A program made the translations under genes and the position numbers. This document shows positions 26,693 to 36,070 of a DNA stretch of 64,000 bases, in pieces (the first letter of the stretch is position 1; each line of letters starts with the position of its first letter). Origin of the DNA: Streptococcus sp. 29892 (GTDB taxonomy: Bacteria; Bacillota; Bacilli; Lactobacillales; Streptococcaceae); assembly GCF_032594935.1 (NCBI RefSeq), contig NZ_CP118734.1:1082001-1146000 (forward strand). Direction: 5' to 3'. A model generated the notes under the pieces. The model was not told where the DNA came from, did not search any database, and saw nothing but the letters and a program-made list of their open reading frames with translations.

Positions 26693-27763
26693 TTATTTCC
26701 GATACATCTTGAACTGGAGATAAAGGTCATTGTACATTCCCAGCATCTCTTGTCCGAGGTTATCATAGACTTCCATCTTCTTCATGGTTTCTTCTGAAGG
26801 ATAGAAGGATTCATCGTTCTGAGTTTCTTCATCCAACATGGCTTTTGCTGCAGGAATTGGTGTTGAGTAACCAACATATTCAGCATTGCGAAGCGCATTT
26901 TCGGGACGGAGCATGAAACTCATAAAGGCATAGGCACCGTCCAAATTCTTGGCAGTTTTTGGAATGACCATGTTATCAAACCACAGGTTAGAACCTTTTG
27001 ACGGCACAACATAACGCAGGTTCTCATTGCCATCCAACATTTCACTAGCTTCACCAGAGAAGGATACTGCGATAGCTGCCGCATCCTGTATCATGTAACC
27101 CTTGATTTCATCAGCAACAATGGCCTTGACATTTGGAGTTAGATTATAGAGATGTTCCGCAGCTTTTTCGATTTCAGCTGGATTTTTGGAATTTAGACTA
27201 TGCCCCAGCGATTGCAAGCCAAATCCCATGACCTCACGGACACCATCAATCAACATGATATTGTCACGGTATTCTTCAGACCATAAATCTTCCCATTCCT
27301 GAGGAGTATTTTCGACCATGGTTTCATTATAAACAATTCCTAAGGTACCCCAGAAATAGGGGATGGAATAATCATTGTTCTTATCAAAACTCAAGCCCAT
27401 GAATTGTGGATCAATATTTTCCAAACCTTCAATTTTCGACTTGTCCAATTTGATGAGCATATTCTCTTCGGTCATCTTGGAAATCATATACTCAGATGGA
27501 ATAGTCAAATCATAGGTTGTACCACCCTGCTTTATCTTAGTGTACATGGATTCATTGGAATCAAAAGTTTGGTAATCCACCTGAATACCTGTTTCAGCAG
27601 TAAATTCTTCCAGTAATTCTGGGTCAATATAATCTCCCCAGTTATAGATAACCAACTTATCCGTCGTTCCTTGAGTTGAATCAGCTTCTAATTTACTGGA
27701 AATTCCCCAAAGAATGAGAATAATAGCAATAATTCCTAGGAAAAATGAATATAAACGTTTCAT
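26693..27763 (-). CDS. potD: Spermidine/putrescine-binding protein
   Basis: Extracellular substrate-binding component of the PotABCD polyamine importer. 356 residues: an uncleaved or lipid-free N-terminal hydrophobic segment (LGIIAIILILWGI) and a periplasmic-binding fold starting KLVIYNWGDYIDPELLEEF, the usual PotD opening. Acidic and aromatic pocket residues lie along TYDLTIPSEYMI and FWGTLGIVYNE. No lipobox cysteine is visible, so it is probably anchored by the N-terminal helix. Last gene of murB-potABCD; its start overlaps the potC stop by 1 bp. Confidence 0.93.
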   Translation of the reverse strand: MKRLYSFFLGIIAIILILWGISSKLEADSTQGTTDKLVIYNWGDYIDPELLEEFTAETGIQVDYQTFDSNESMYTKIKQGGTTYDLTIPSEYMISKMTEENMLIKLDKSKIEGLENIDPQFMGLSFDKNNDYSIPYFWGTLGIVYNETMVENTPQEWEDLWSEEYRDNIMLIDGVREVMGFGLQSLGHSLNSKNPAEIEKAAEHLYNLTPNVKAIVADEIKGYMIQDAAAIAVSFSGEASEMLDGNENLRYVVPSKGSNLWFDNMVIPKTAKNLDGAYAFMSFMLRPENALRNAEYVGYSTPIPAAKAMLDEETQNDESFYPSEETMKKMEVYDNLGQEMLGMYNDLYLQFKMYRK

Positions 27764-28533
27764 TAGTTGGCCTCCTTTTCACGCGAGATGAAATAATAAC
27801 CCACTACCAATAAGATTGAGAAAAGGAAGACAAGGGTTGACAGGGCATTGATTTCCAAAGAAATCCCTTGACGAGCCCGTGAGTAAATCTCTACAGATAG
27901 GTTTGAGTAACCATTTCCCGTTACAAAGAAGGTCACGGCAAAGTCATCCAAGGAATAGGTAAAGGCCATGAAATAGCCTGCAATAATGGCTGGTGTCAAA
28001 TATGGCAACATGATTTCTTTCAGCATTTGTGGCTGGGTTGCACCCAAGTCATAAGCTGCTGAAATCATATCTGCATTCATTTCCTTCAATCGAGGCAAGA
28101 CCATCAAGACGACAATCGGAATGGAGAAGGCAATGTGACTCAGCAAGACAGAAACAAAGCCTAATTGAAAACCAATCATAGTAAAGAGAATCAGGAAACT
28201 TGCCCCAATCATAACGTCTGGTGCTACCATCAAGATATTATTGACAGACAGCAAGGCATTTTGGAAACGAGGTTTTGCCTGATAAATATAGATGGCACCA
28301 AATGTTCCGATAATGGTCGCAATCAATGAACTCAAAAAAGCCAAGAAAAAAGTTTGTGCCAAAATCAGCATCAGACGGCTGTCACCCAACATGGACGAAA
28401 AATGCTCCAAGGTAAAGCCTGTAAAGCCGTTCATATCTCCACCTTCATTGAAAGCGTAGAAAATCAGATAGAAAATCGGCAAATAAAGAAGAAGAAAGGC
28501 AACTGTTAAGTAGATATTTGCAAATTTCTTCAT
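27763..28533 (-). CDS. potC: Spermidine/putrescine ABC permease PotC
   Basis: Membrane subunit of the polyamine importer, about 256 residues with six helices and the EAA-like loop AAYDLGATQPQMLKEIMLPYL contacting PotA. Start ATG at 28533 is chosen because it overlaps the potB stop (TAATG). The longer open frame would begin 27 bp inside potB. Confidence 0.93.
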   Translation of the reverse strand: MKKFANIYLTVAFLLLYLPIFYLIFYAFNEGGDMNGFTGFTLEHFSSMLGDSRLMLILAQTFFLAFLSSLIATIIGTFGAIYIYQAKPRFQNALLSVNNILMVAPDVMIGASFLILFTMIGFQLGFVSVLLSHIAFSIPIVVLMVLPRLKEMNADMISAAYDLGATQPQMLKEIMLPYLTPAIIAGYFMAFTYSLDDFAVTFFVTGNGYSNLSVEIYSRARQGISLEINALSTLVFLFSILLVVGYYFISREKEAN

Positions 28534-29333
28534 TATTTCTTCCTCTCTTTCGTCATCCACATAATCAAGAGCATGGCCAAAATCAAGACCACACCAATGG
28601 TTGAACCCATTCCCCAGTTTTGTGTAGTAAGGAAATGTTGCTCGATAGCTGTACCCAAGGTAATCACTCGGTTACCGCCAATCAAACGGGTCAACATAAA
28701 GAGGCTTAAACTCGGAATAAAAACTGCTTGAACACCTGAACGAACGCCGTTCATGGAAAGAGGAAAAATAACTTTTGTAAAGGTCTGCCAGGATGTCGCC
28801 CCTAAATCACGACTGGCATTGATGAGATTTTTATCCAAATCATCCAGGGCATTAAAAATCGGCAAAATCATAAATGGAATTTCAATATAGGCTGCAACAG
28901 CAATAAAAGAGAAATCCGTAAAAAGAATTTGCTGGGCACCCAAGCCAATAAACTCTAAGAACTGGTTGATAGAGCCATGCTGTCCAAAAATACCGATAAA
29001 GGCATAGGCTTTTAGCAAGAGATTGACCCAGGTCGGCAAGATAATCAACATGAGCCAAAGCTGTCTATGCTTGAGCTTGGTCAAGAAGTAGGCAGTTGGA
29101 TAAGACACCAACAAAGTGACCAGAGTAATAATACCTGCGTAAAAAATGGAGTTAAAACTCATACGCAGATAGGTCATATTTGGCGAGTTAAAATAGGTCT
29201 GGTAATTGGCCAAAGTGAAATTGCCGTGAATATCAAAGAAAGACTTGAAGATAATCAAGGCAACGGGTGCGAGTACAAAGAGAAAGACCCATAGGGCATA
29301 AGGAATTGCAAAGAGCCTAGAGGTTTTCTTCAT
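28533..29333 (-). CDS. potB: Spermidine/putrescine ABC permease PotB
   Basis: Partner permease, 266 residues, six helices, EAA-like loop [24 protein letters not shown] at 29333 overlaps the end of potA by 17 bp, giving tight coupling in the pot operon. Confidence 0.93.
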   Translation of the reverse strand: MKKTSRLFAIPYALWVFLFVLAPVALIIFKSFFDIHGNFTLANYQTYFNSPNMTYLRMSFNSIFYAGIITLVTLLVSYPTAYFLTKLKHRQLWLMLIILPTWVNLLLKAYAFIGIFGQHGSINQFLEFIGLGAQQILFTDFSFIAVAAYIEIPFMILPIFNALDDLDKNLINASRDLGATSWQTFTKVIFPLSMNGVRSGVQAVFIPSLSLFMLTRLIGGNRVITLGTAIEQHFLTTQNWGMGSTIGVVLILAMLLIMWMTKERKK

Positions 29334-30471
29334 TACGTTCCTCCTCGATGGCGTTAATCAAACCATCTTCCACTTCTTCCACTTCCACATACTCTTCGAT
29401 ACGGGCATCAAATTCCTCTTCCGTTTCATTGAGGCGCATGATATGGATGTCTTCTGGCTCAAAGTCCAGACCGATGACCTCTCCCACAATAGCCTTACGG
29501 GTTGAGTGAATCATCCATTCATTGCCCAAATCATCGTAGGCAATGATTTCATAGTGAACCCCACGGAAGAGCTGGGTATCTACTTTTACTTGCAATTTGC
29601 CCTCTTCAGGAAGTGTAATCTGCAAGTCTTCTGGACGGATAACGATTTGAACTTCTTCATTTGGTCGCATACCGCCATCCACAGCTTCGAAGCGTTTGCC
29701 GTTAAATTCAACTAGGTAGTCCTTAATCATGCGACCAGACAGGATATTGGACTCGCCGATGAAGGTGGCAACAAAATGATTGATTGGCTCATCATAAATA
29801 TCCACTGGTGTCCCTGACTGTACAATCTCACCTTCATTCATGACAAAAATCCAATCACTCATGGCCAGTGCTTCTTCTTGGTCATGGGTAACAAAGACAA
29901 AGGTAATCCCTAGGCGTTGTTGCAATTCACGCAGTTCATACTGCATTTCTGTCCGCAGTTTCAAGTCTAGGGCTGATAAAGGCTCGTCTAGTAAGACAAC
30001 GCGGGGCTGATTGATGATGGCGCGAGCAATAGCGACACGTTGCCGTTGACCACCTGACAATTTCTGAATGGAGCGTTTCTCGTAACCAGAAAGTCGGACC
30101 ATTTGAAGAGCCTCTGTCACACGGCGTTCGATTTCAGCCTTGTCAACCTTACGCAATTTAAGAGGAAAAGCCACATTCTCAAAGACAGTCATGTGCGGGA
30201 ATAGGGCATAGGATTGGAAAACGGTATGGACATCCCGCTTGTTGGTCGGAACATCGTTAATCCGTTGACCATCCAGATAAATATCACCTGAACTTGCATC
30301 CAATAAACCAGCGATAATGTTCAAAATCGTTGATTTACCTGAACCAGAAGCTCCTAATAGGGTATAAAATTTACCCTCTTCCAATTCAAAACTAATATCC
30401 TTTAATACAGTTGTTCCACTGTCTTCAAAAACTTTTGAAACATGTTTAAATTCAATAATTGGCTTTTTCAA
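29317..30471 (-). CDS. potA: Spermidine/putrescine ABC ATPase PotA
   Basis: 384 residues. Walker [10 protein letters not shown], signature [14 protein letters not shown], Walker [13 protein letters not shown], switch His in [10 protein letters not shown], then a TOBE-type regulatory domain (about 270-350). The C-terminus has an extra acidic tail of about 25 residues ([20 protein letters not shown]). Energises PotBC. Lies 37 bp after murB, the conserved streptococcal order. Confidence 0.95.
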   Translation of the reverse strand: MKKPIIEFKHVSKVFEDSGTTVLKDISFELEEGKFYTLLGASGSGKSTILNIIAGLLDASSGDIYLDGQRINDVPTNKRDVHTVFQSYALFPHMTVFENVAFPLKLRKVDKAEIERRVTEALQMVRLSGYEKRSIQKLSGGQRQRVAIARAIINQPRVVLLDEPLSALDLKLRTEMQYELRELQQRLGITFVFVTHDQEEALAMSDWIFVMNEGEIVQSGTPVDIYDEPINHFVATFIGESNILSGRMIKDYLVEFNGKRFEAVDGGMRPNEEVQIVIRPEDLQITLPEEGKLQVKVDTQLFRGVHYEIIAYDDLGNEWMIHSTRKAIVGEVIGLDFEPEDIHIMRLNETEEEFDARIEEYVEVEEVEDGLINAIEEERNEENL

Positions 30472-30508
30472 TTCTCATAAATTCCTTCTTTTTAACAGAG
30501 CCAGATGG

Positions 30509-31420
30509 CTAGAGTTTATCAGCTGGGTCGCCGATAATACGCACTTCTCTCTCCAGCGTAACGCCTGAAGATTTTTCAACAACTTCAATCACATGGGCAA
30601 TCAAATGTTCGTAGTCCATCGCTGTACCATCAGCAACATTGACCATAAAACCAGCATGTTTTTCAGATACTTCAACACCGCCAATACGGTAGCCTTTCAA
30701 GCCAGCCTCCATGATTAACTGACCTGCAAAATGACCAGGAGGGCGTTTAAAGACTGAGCCACATGATGGATATTCCAAAGGCTGTTTCAACTCACGCAAA
30801 TGGGTCAAACGAGCCATTTCGTTTTGAATAACAGGGTGATTACCAGGTTTTAGGGCAAATTTAGCAGATAAAACAATGGCACCATTCTCTTGTAAAATTG
30901 ACGAGCGATAGCCAAAACGCAACTCACGGTTATCCAAGGTTTCTACATAACCTGCAGGTGTCAAAATCTGAGCAGAAACCAGAATATGAGCGATTTCTCC
31001 ACCGTAGGCACCGGCGTTCATATAAACCGCTCCACCTACACTACCGGGAATACCACAGGCAAATTCAAATCCTGTCAAGGAATGGAAGAGGGCAACCTTA
31101 GTTGTTTCAATCAAATTAGCCCCTGCTTCTGCTTCAATCGTGTAGCCTGAAACAGTGACAGAATTGAGTTTATCCATACGGATTACAAACCCACGAATGC
31201 CACCGTCGCGAACGATAATATTACTGGAATTGCCCAGTACCTGCCAGGGAATATTTTCTCGCTTAGCAAACTCAACAATTCGAACAATTTCATAGCGGTT
31301 ACGAGGAAATGCTAGGTAATCAACAGCACCTCCTACTTTTGTATAGGTATATTCTTTTAAGGGCTCATCGAAGCGAATGTCAATCCCATCCAACTCAAGC
31401 CTAATTTTATCTTTCATCAT
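30509..31420 (-). CDS. murB: UDP-N-acetylenolpyruvoylglucosamine reductase
   Basis: NADPH-dependent formation of UDP-MurNAc, a committed peptidoglycan step. 303 residues, FAD-binding fold: [51 protein letters not shown], and the catalytic segment [13 protein letters not shown] with [10 protein letters not shown] near the C-terminus. Two adjacent ATGs (31420, 31417) are possible starts. First gene of murB-potABCD, so wall synthesis and polyamine uptake share transcripts, as in pneumococci. Confidence 0.95.
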   Translation of the reverse strand: MMKDKIRLELDGIDIRFDEPLKEYTYTKVGGAVDYLAFPRNRYEIVRIVEFAKRENIPWQVLGNSSNIIVRDGGIRGFVIRMDKLNSVTVSGYTIEAEAGANLIETTKVALFHSLTGFEFACGIPGSVGGAVYMNAGAYGGEIAHILVSAQILTPAGYVETLDNRELRFGYRSSILQENGAIVLSAKFALKPGNHPVIQNEMARLTHLRELKQPLEYPSCGSVFKRPPGHFAGQLIMEAGLKGYRIGGVEVSEKHAGFMVNVADGTAMDYEHLIAHVIEVVEKSSGVTLEREVRIIGDPADKL

Positions 31421-31513
31421 CTTCTCATTTCAATTTAAAATATACAGGTCATATTATACCAAAAAACAGCTCAAAAAACGAATATAAATCCAGTTTCTAG
31501 GCAGAAATTTTTA

Positions 31514-31542
31514 CAGAAAAAATCAGCTCCCGTGGAGCTGAA
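31514..31542 (-). terminator. thrB terminator
   Basis: Minus-strand TCAGCTCC / GGAGCTGA stem with a 3-nt loop, then TTTTTTC. Confidence 0.85.
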
Positions 31543-31544
31543 TA

Positions 31545-32405
31545 TTATATCACTTGAATACCCTTTGTATCCACCTGAAGAGGATGCACCGTTCCATCCA
31601 AGTCTAATTGCTCAAGGGCTGTTACAAGGGCAGCTTCCTTATCCTTTGAAGTCAAAACCATGACAGTTGGACCTGCACCTGATAGATAGGTTGCGTAGGC
31701 TCCCAGTTCTTGCGCTGTTTGCTTGATTGGACAAAATTCCTTAACTAACAATTGGCGGAAGGGTTCGTGGAACATATCTGACTGAATGGCTTTCCCAGCC
31801 TTCTCCAAATCACCAGCCATCAAACTAGCAACAGCCACATTGGAAATGGCGCTGGCAGCTACCGCTTTTTTGTAGCCCATTTGTGAAGGTAGAACTCCAC
31901 GACTTTCAACTGTGCGCAATGGGTAGTTTGGAATGAAGGCTACAAAACTTGCCTCAGGGAAATTAGTTACGACTGCCTGTACCTTTTTGTTGACATAGCT
32001 AGCAATAACCAAATTACCGTAAATAGCAGGTGCTACATTATCAGGATGACCTTCAATTTCAGTTGCTTTGAGCAATTTTTCATCTGCAGTCATATTCAAA
32101 CCAGCCAGTTGGTTGGCCAACTCAATACCTGCTACAATAACTGAACTTGAGGAGCCTAACCCACGCGCTAAAGGAATATCACTAAACATTTTAATCCGAT
32201 GAGGCTGGAGGTTTTTAGCTACCTTCAAAGCAGTTTTGATAAGAAGATTGTTCTTATCTGACGGCACATGGTCAAGATTGTGTTCGATGACCCACTCATC
32301 CGTCTGCTCTAAAACTTCAATGGTCAAGTATTTTGAAAGGGCAACACCAACTGAATCAAATCCTGGTCCGATATTAGCAGATGTTGCAGGGATAATAATT
32401 TTCAT
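31545..32405 (-). CDS. thrB: Homoserine kinase
   Basis: Phosphorylates homoserine for threonine synthesis. GHMP kinase of 286 residues: N-terminal [22 protein letters not shown] loop [17 protein letters not shown]-terminal [16 protein letters not shown]. Lies 3 bp after hom and is certainly co-transcribed. Threonine synthase (thrC) is not in the window. Confidence 0.95.
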   Translation of the reverse strand: MKIIIPATSANIGPGFDSVGVALSKYLTIEVLEQTDEWVIEHNLDHVPSDKNNLLIKTALKVAKNLQPHRIKMFSDIPLARGLGSSSSVIVAGIELANQLAGLNMTADEKLLKATEIEGHPDNVAPAIYGNLVIASYVNKKVQAVVTNFPEASFVAFIPNYPLRTVESRGVLPSQMGYKKAVAASAISNVAVASLMAGDLEKAGKAIQSDMFHEPFRQLLVKEFCPIKQTAQELGAYATYLSGAGPTVMVLTSKDKEAALVTALEQLDLDGTVHPLQVDTKGIQVI

Positions 32406-32408
32406 ACC

Positions 32409-33695
32409 TTATTCTCCCAATACCTTAAATGTATTTAAGACTGTAAAGTCTGATTCTTGAGCCAATTTAGCAGTCACATTTTCTAATTGTGTCTTGCTCA
32501 TTTCATGAGTTACAATGACCAAGCGAGCAGTTTCACCATTGGCAGCTTGTTGCAGAATTTGCTTAAAGGAAATCTCCTCAGAATTGAAAATCTCTGCCAA
32601 ACGAAGCATTTTTCCATTCTTATCTGGTGCAACAATTGAAAAGTAGTATTCGCTCTTAACATCGCTTGGAGCAGCTAATTGAAGCGGACGGCTGTATTCG
32701 TTAAAGGCTTTGCCGATGGTCTTATCTTTCAAACGACGAACGATACGAATAATATCTGCTGTAACACTTGTTGCGGTCGGCTTTTGACCTGCACCTGGTC
32801 CATAGTACATAGATTGGCCGATACCGATTGATTCCACAAAAACAGCGTTCATCACACCATTTACGCTAGCCAGTGGATGATTTTTCGGTAGGAATGTTGG
32901 GGATACCTCGGCAGAAATACCTGTGGTGGTTTCTTGAATATCTCCCACTAGTTTGATGACATAGCCCAATTCTTGCGCCACTGCCACATCTTCTGGCGTA
33001 ATGTTGGAAATCCCTTTGTGAGCTACATGGTCAAAATCAACTGTCATACCAAAGGCAAATTGACTGAGGATAACTGCCTTGTAGGCTGCATCAATACCCT
33101 CAACGTCATTGGTTGGATCTGATTCTGCATAACCAAGTTCCTGAGCTGTTTGAAGGGCTTTTTCATAGGTCCAGCCTTCATCCACCATCTTGGTCAACAT
33201 GAAGTTTGATGTACCATTCAAAACACCAAGGATACGTGTGACCTTGTCAGCTGCCAAAGAGTTGACCAAGGTACGCAAGATTGGAATACCGCCCGCTACA
33301 GCAGCCTCATAATAAAGTGCCAAGCCCTTTTCTTCAGCCAAGGCACGCAATTCGCTCCCATGAACCGCCAACAAATCCTTATTGGCTGTAACGATATGTT
33401 TGCCAGCTTCCAAGGCACGGGTAATAAAGGTTTTAGCTGGCTCGATACGCCCCATCAATTCAACGACAATGGCAATGTCCTCATCCGCTAAAATCTCATC
33501 AATATTTGTAACAAAATTGTAGTCATGACCTGCAGCCAACAAGCGTTCTTTTTCTGCATCATCTTTTACTAGAACCTTTGCTACTTCAATGCTGTCCTGG
33601 GCAGCCTTTTCAATCTTTTCTGCATTCTCTGCTAACAAAAATGGTACGCCACTTGCAACTGTACCAAATCCTAATAATCCAATCTTAACTACCAT
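32409..33695 (-). CDS. hom: Homoserine dehydrogenase
   Basis: Reduces aspartate semialdehyde to homoserine, the branch to Thr and Met. 428 residues from [23 protein letters not shown] 5 nt upstream favours this start over an in-frame one 30 bp earlier. NAD(P) loop [11 protein letters not shown], catalytic region [16 protein letters not shown] and the conserved [13 protein letters not shown]-terminal ACT domain of about 75 residues ([20 protein letters not shown]) suggests allosteric inhibition by threonine. Operon hom-thrB; promoter TTGCCA-18-TATAAT overlaps the divergent deacetylase promoter. Confidence 0.95.
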   Translation of the reverse strand: MVVKIGLLGFGTVASGVPFLLAENAEKIEKAAQDSIEVAKVLVKDDAEKERLLAAGHDYNFVTNIDEILADEDIAIVVELMGRIEPAKTFITRALEAGKHIVTANKDLLAVHGSELRALAEEKGLALYYEAAVAGGIPILRTLVNSLAADKVTRILGVLNGTSNFMLTKMVDEGWTYEKALQTAQELGYAESDPTNDVEGIDAAYKAVILSQFAFGMTVDFDHVAHKGISNITPEDVAVAQELGYVIKLVGDIQETTTGISAEVSPTFLPKNHPLASVNGVMNAVFVESIGIGQSMYYGPGAGQKPTATSVTADIIRIVRRLKDKTIGKAFNEYSRPLQLAAPSDVKSEYYFSIVAPDKNGKMLRLAEIFNSEEISFKQILQQAANGETARLVIVTHEMSKTQLENVTAKLAQESDFTVLNTFKVLGE

Positions 33696-33800
33696 GTGAT
33701 CTCCTTTAGAAAGTATTTCTCCCATTATATCAAATAGACTAACTTTTTGGCAAAAAATTTGGTATAATCATTCTAAGCATATTTATGAGGAGAATGGTTT

Positions 33801-34739
33801 ATGAAACATTCCAGATTGATCACTCTGAATAGAAAACAAAAACGTAAAAGACGGACAAGAATTGAACGATTCTTAGACCTAGTTCCCCTAGCTATTCTGT
33901 CCCTTATTCTATTTCTCCTCTTGTCTAACATCACTCAATCAAGTAAGCAATCAGATGGACAGAATGGGGCAGCAATTTCTCAAACCAGCAAGGAGTTTAC
34001 ACAGGCAAGTACATCATCCCCCCTTCAGACCGACATCACTTGGGAAGTACAGGCTGAACCTGTCAAACTACCTATCCTCATGTACCATGCCATTCATGTC
34101 ATGGCGCCTGAGGAAGCTGCAAATGCAAATTTGATTGTAGATCCAGCAACCTTTGAAAGTCATTTAAAAGCCTTACAGGACGCGGGTTATTACACGCTTT
34201 CACCTGAAGAGGCCTATAAGGTGCTCACTGAAAACGTCCTACCAGCTGGGAAAAAGGTAGTCTGGCTAACCTTTGATGATAGCCTCTGGGATTTCTATAG
34301 CCACGCCTACCCCCTGCTCAAGCAGTATCAGATGAAGGGCACCAATAATGTCATCACAGGTTTTACAGAATATGAACAAGCTGGTCATCTGACCATCGAG
34401 CAAATCAAGGAAATGCAGGCCGCTGGTCTTTCTTTCCAAGGTCATACTGTCAACCATCCAGACTTGGAATACAGTACCATTGAAACACAAACCGAAGAAC
34501 TGACTACATCTAAGGCCTATCTAGATAGTCAGCTACAGCAAAACACCATCGCCATTGCCTATCCTGGTGGTCGCTATTCAGCTGATACAGTTGCCTTGAC
34601 TGAACAAGCAGGCTACAAACTAGGTGTCACAACCAACAACGGTTTGGCTTCTGCTAGTGACGGCCTGCTCACTCTCAACCGAGTTCGCATCCTCCCAACC
34701 ACTACGGCTGAAAATCTTCTTTCAGAAATTGCCTATTAA
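33801..34739 (+). CDS. Membrane-anchored polysaccharide deacetylase (CE4 family)
   Basis: 312 residues: basic N-terminus, one transmembrane helix (LVPLAILSLILFLLLSNI), a Ser/Thr/Gln linker of about 45 residues, then a NodB domain. Metal and catalytic motifs: TFDDS (first Asp pair) and HTVNH (His-x3-His), plus AYPGGRYS. Such enzymes deacetylate GlcNAc in peptidoglycan or exopolysaccharide outside the membrane, which can give lysozyme resistance. The usual TFDDG is TFDDS here. Peptidoglycan or another glycan as substrate cannot be told. Extended -10 promoter (TTGGTATAAT) upstream; divergent from hom. Confidence 0.85.
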   Translation: MKHSRLITLNRKQKRKRRTRIERFLDLVPLAILSLILFLLLSNITQSSKQSDGQNGAAISQTSKEFTQASTSSPLQTDITWEVQAEPVKLPILMYHAIHVMAPEEAANANLIVDPATFESHLKALQDAGYYTLSPEEAYKVLTENVLPAGKKVVWLTFDDSLWDFYSHAYPLLKQYQMKGTNNVITGFTEYEQAGHLTIEQIKEMQAAGLSFQGHTVNHPDLEYSTIETQTEELTTSKAYLDSQLQQNTIAIAYPGGRYSADTVALTEQAGYKLGVTTNNGLASASDGLLTLNRVRILPTTTAENLLSEIAY

Positions 34740-34754
34740 ATGTTACAAACATGT

Positions 34755-34802
34755 ATATGAGAAAACTCCCCTGTCTTCACTGACAAGGGAGTTTTCTCAT
34801 AT
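34755..34802. terminator. Long bidirectional terminator
   Basis: Stem of about 20 bp, ATATGAGAAAACTCCC-TGTC paired with TGACA-GGGAGTTTTCTCATAT, between the convergent deacetylase and DUF5648-type genes. Confidence 0.85.
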
Positions 34803-34837
34803 ACTAGTATAGAAAATCTACCTAAAATTTCACTTTG

Positions 34838-35725
34838 TTATTTACCATACCAAGCAATACCTTCATATTTCCAACCACGTCCTTGAAGAATTTTCACCTC
34901 GTTCTCATCGGTAGTATAATGATGTGAGCCCGATGTAAGACTGCTATGGAATAATCGGTGAACATGCGTATCACCACCTGAATACCAAGCAATACCCTCA
35001 TTTATCCAATTATACTGACTAGTTAAAATATCCACCTCATGTGTGTCTATTGTATAGTGGTGATCCTTCAATATTGGATTATAAAGGCGATATACAGCTT
35101 GACCTGATGCAGGTGACAACCAAGAGATTCCCTCATAAGAACCCCAACCTATTTTGATTAGGAAATCTCGCTCATCAACTGACCCTGTGTAAAAATGCTC
35201 TTTATTATTGGGATTGTAAAAACGATACATTGGTCTGCCATCAAAAAAATCTGCTTCTACAACCTTAACTTCCCAACCAACCTTCACCTCATTAACTATT
35301 AATTTTAACGGTGACTTGGCCAATTCTTCTTGAAACTTTTTAGCCTGTATACTATCACCACTCGGAAAATTTGGAATGACTTCTGTTTTTCCAACTTTTA
35401 GCGCCTCCCAATTCCCCTGCTCATCAAATGAGATGATAGATGGATCCCTTACCGTCATTTCAAATGAATAACGAAAATCTTTCAATGGGGAATTCTGAGG
35501 ACGAAGAATTTGTCCTTTTTCACCCACTTTTAATGTCATTCTAAAGGTTCCTGGTTCATATTCTGAAGCACCATGACTGATAAATTCAACTAAATGTTCA
35601 TCAGTTGAACTTATTTTTTCAACGACTGTACTATCATTTTCTAAAGCAGAAACACCTAGATTTCCAGATGGTTCTAATAATAAAACTGAAATAAGCAAAA
35701 TAAATAGACCAATTATTTTTTTCAT
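34838..35725 (-). CDS. Secreted protein with C-terminal DUF5648-like repeats
   Basis: About 295 residues from MKKIIGLFILLISVLLLEPS, a signal peptide; GGAGG lies 7 nt before this ATG. The middle carries a beta-rich domain (GTFRMTLKVGEKGQILRP). The last about 130 residues hold three repeats of the pattern YRFYNPNNKEHFYT ... GWGSYEGISWL, which I recall as DUF5648, common in secreted actinobacterial and streptococcal proteins and thought to bind cell-surface ligands. No enzymatic motif and no LPXTG anchor. Preceded by a perfect-consensus promoter with a leader of about 176 nt. Confidence 0.75.
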   Translation of the reverse strand: MKKIIGLFILLISVLLLEPSGNLGVSALENDSTVVEKISSTDEHLVEFISHGASEYEPGTFRMTLKVGEKGQILRPQNSPLKDFRYSFEMTVRDPSIISFDEQGNWEALKVGKTEVIPNFPSGDSIQAKKFQEELAKSPLKLIVNEVKVGWEVKVVEADFFDGRPMYRFYNPNNKEHFYTGSVDERDFLIKIGWGSYEGISWLSPASGQAVYRLYNPILKDHHYTIDTHEVDILTSQYNWINEGIAWYSGGDTHVHRLFHSSLTSGSHHYTTDENEVKILQGRGWKYEGIAWYGK

Positions 35726-35908
35726 TGCTATCCTCCACAGTACCGTATCTTGCGACAACCCTTTTAAATTAAAACGTAAATCATTTTATTTATGTTAATA
35801 GGTACAACTCCATCGCCTTCCTTCACGCTAATACTTAGTTTAATGGTAATATGGTTAGCCGAATCAAGTATCGTTCCGACACTTTATGCTTCATATATTG
35901 ATACATTT

Positions 35909-35937
35909 ATTATAGAACTAATTATTGATACTGTCAA
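35909..35937 (-). promoter_or_regulatory. Consensus promoter for the 34838 gene, long leader
   Basis: Minus-strand TTGACA (35932-35937), 17-bp spacer, TATAAT (35909-35914). The start would be near 35902, about 176 nt before the ATG at 35725. The leader contains a 33-codon stretch without stops whose translation looks protein-like (see findings). Nothing else is seen in 35726-36033. Confidence 0.75.
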
Positions 35938-36033
35938 TCAAAACAAAAATTCATTATAGGGACTCCCTGCCTTCTACTGAAGAGAAAAACCTTCAAGTAG
36001 AAATTACCAATAAATTTTTACAAAAAATTATAT

Positions 36034-36064
36034 GAAAAAACTCCCTGTCACTGACAAGGGAGTT
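36034..36064 (-). terminator. Terminator of the ABC exporter operon
   Basis: Minus-strand AACTCCCT / AGGGAGTT stem with an inner GTCA/TGAC pairing and T6 tail. Its core resembles the terminator at 34755-34802. Confidence 0.8.
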
Positions 36065-36070
36065 CATTTT

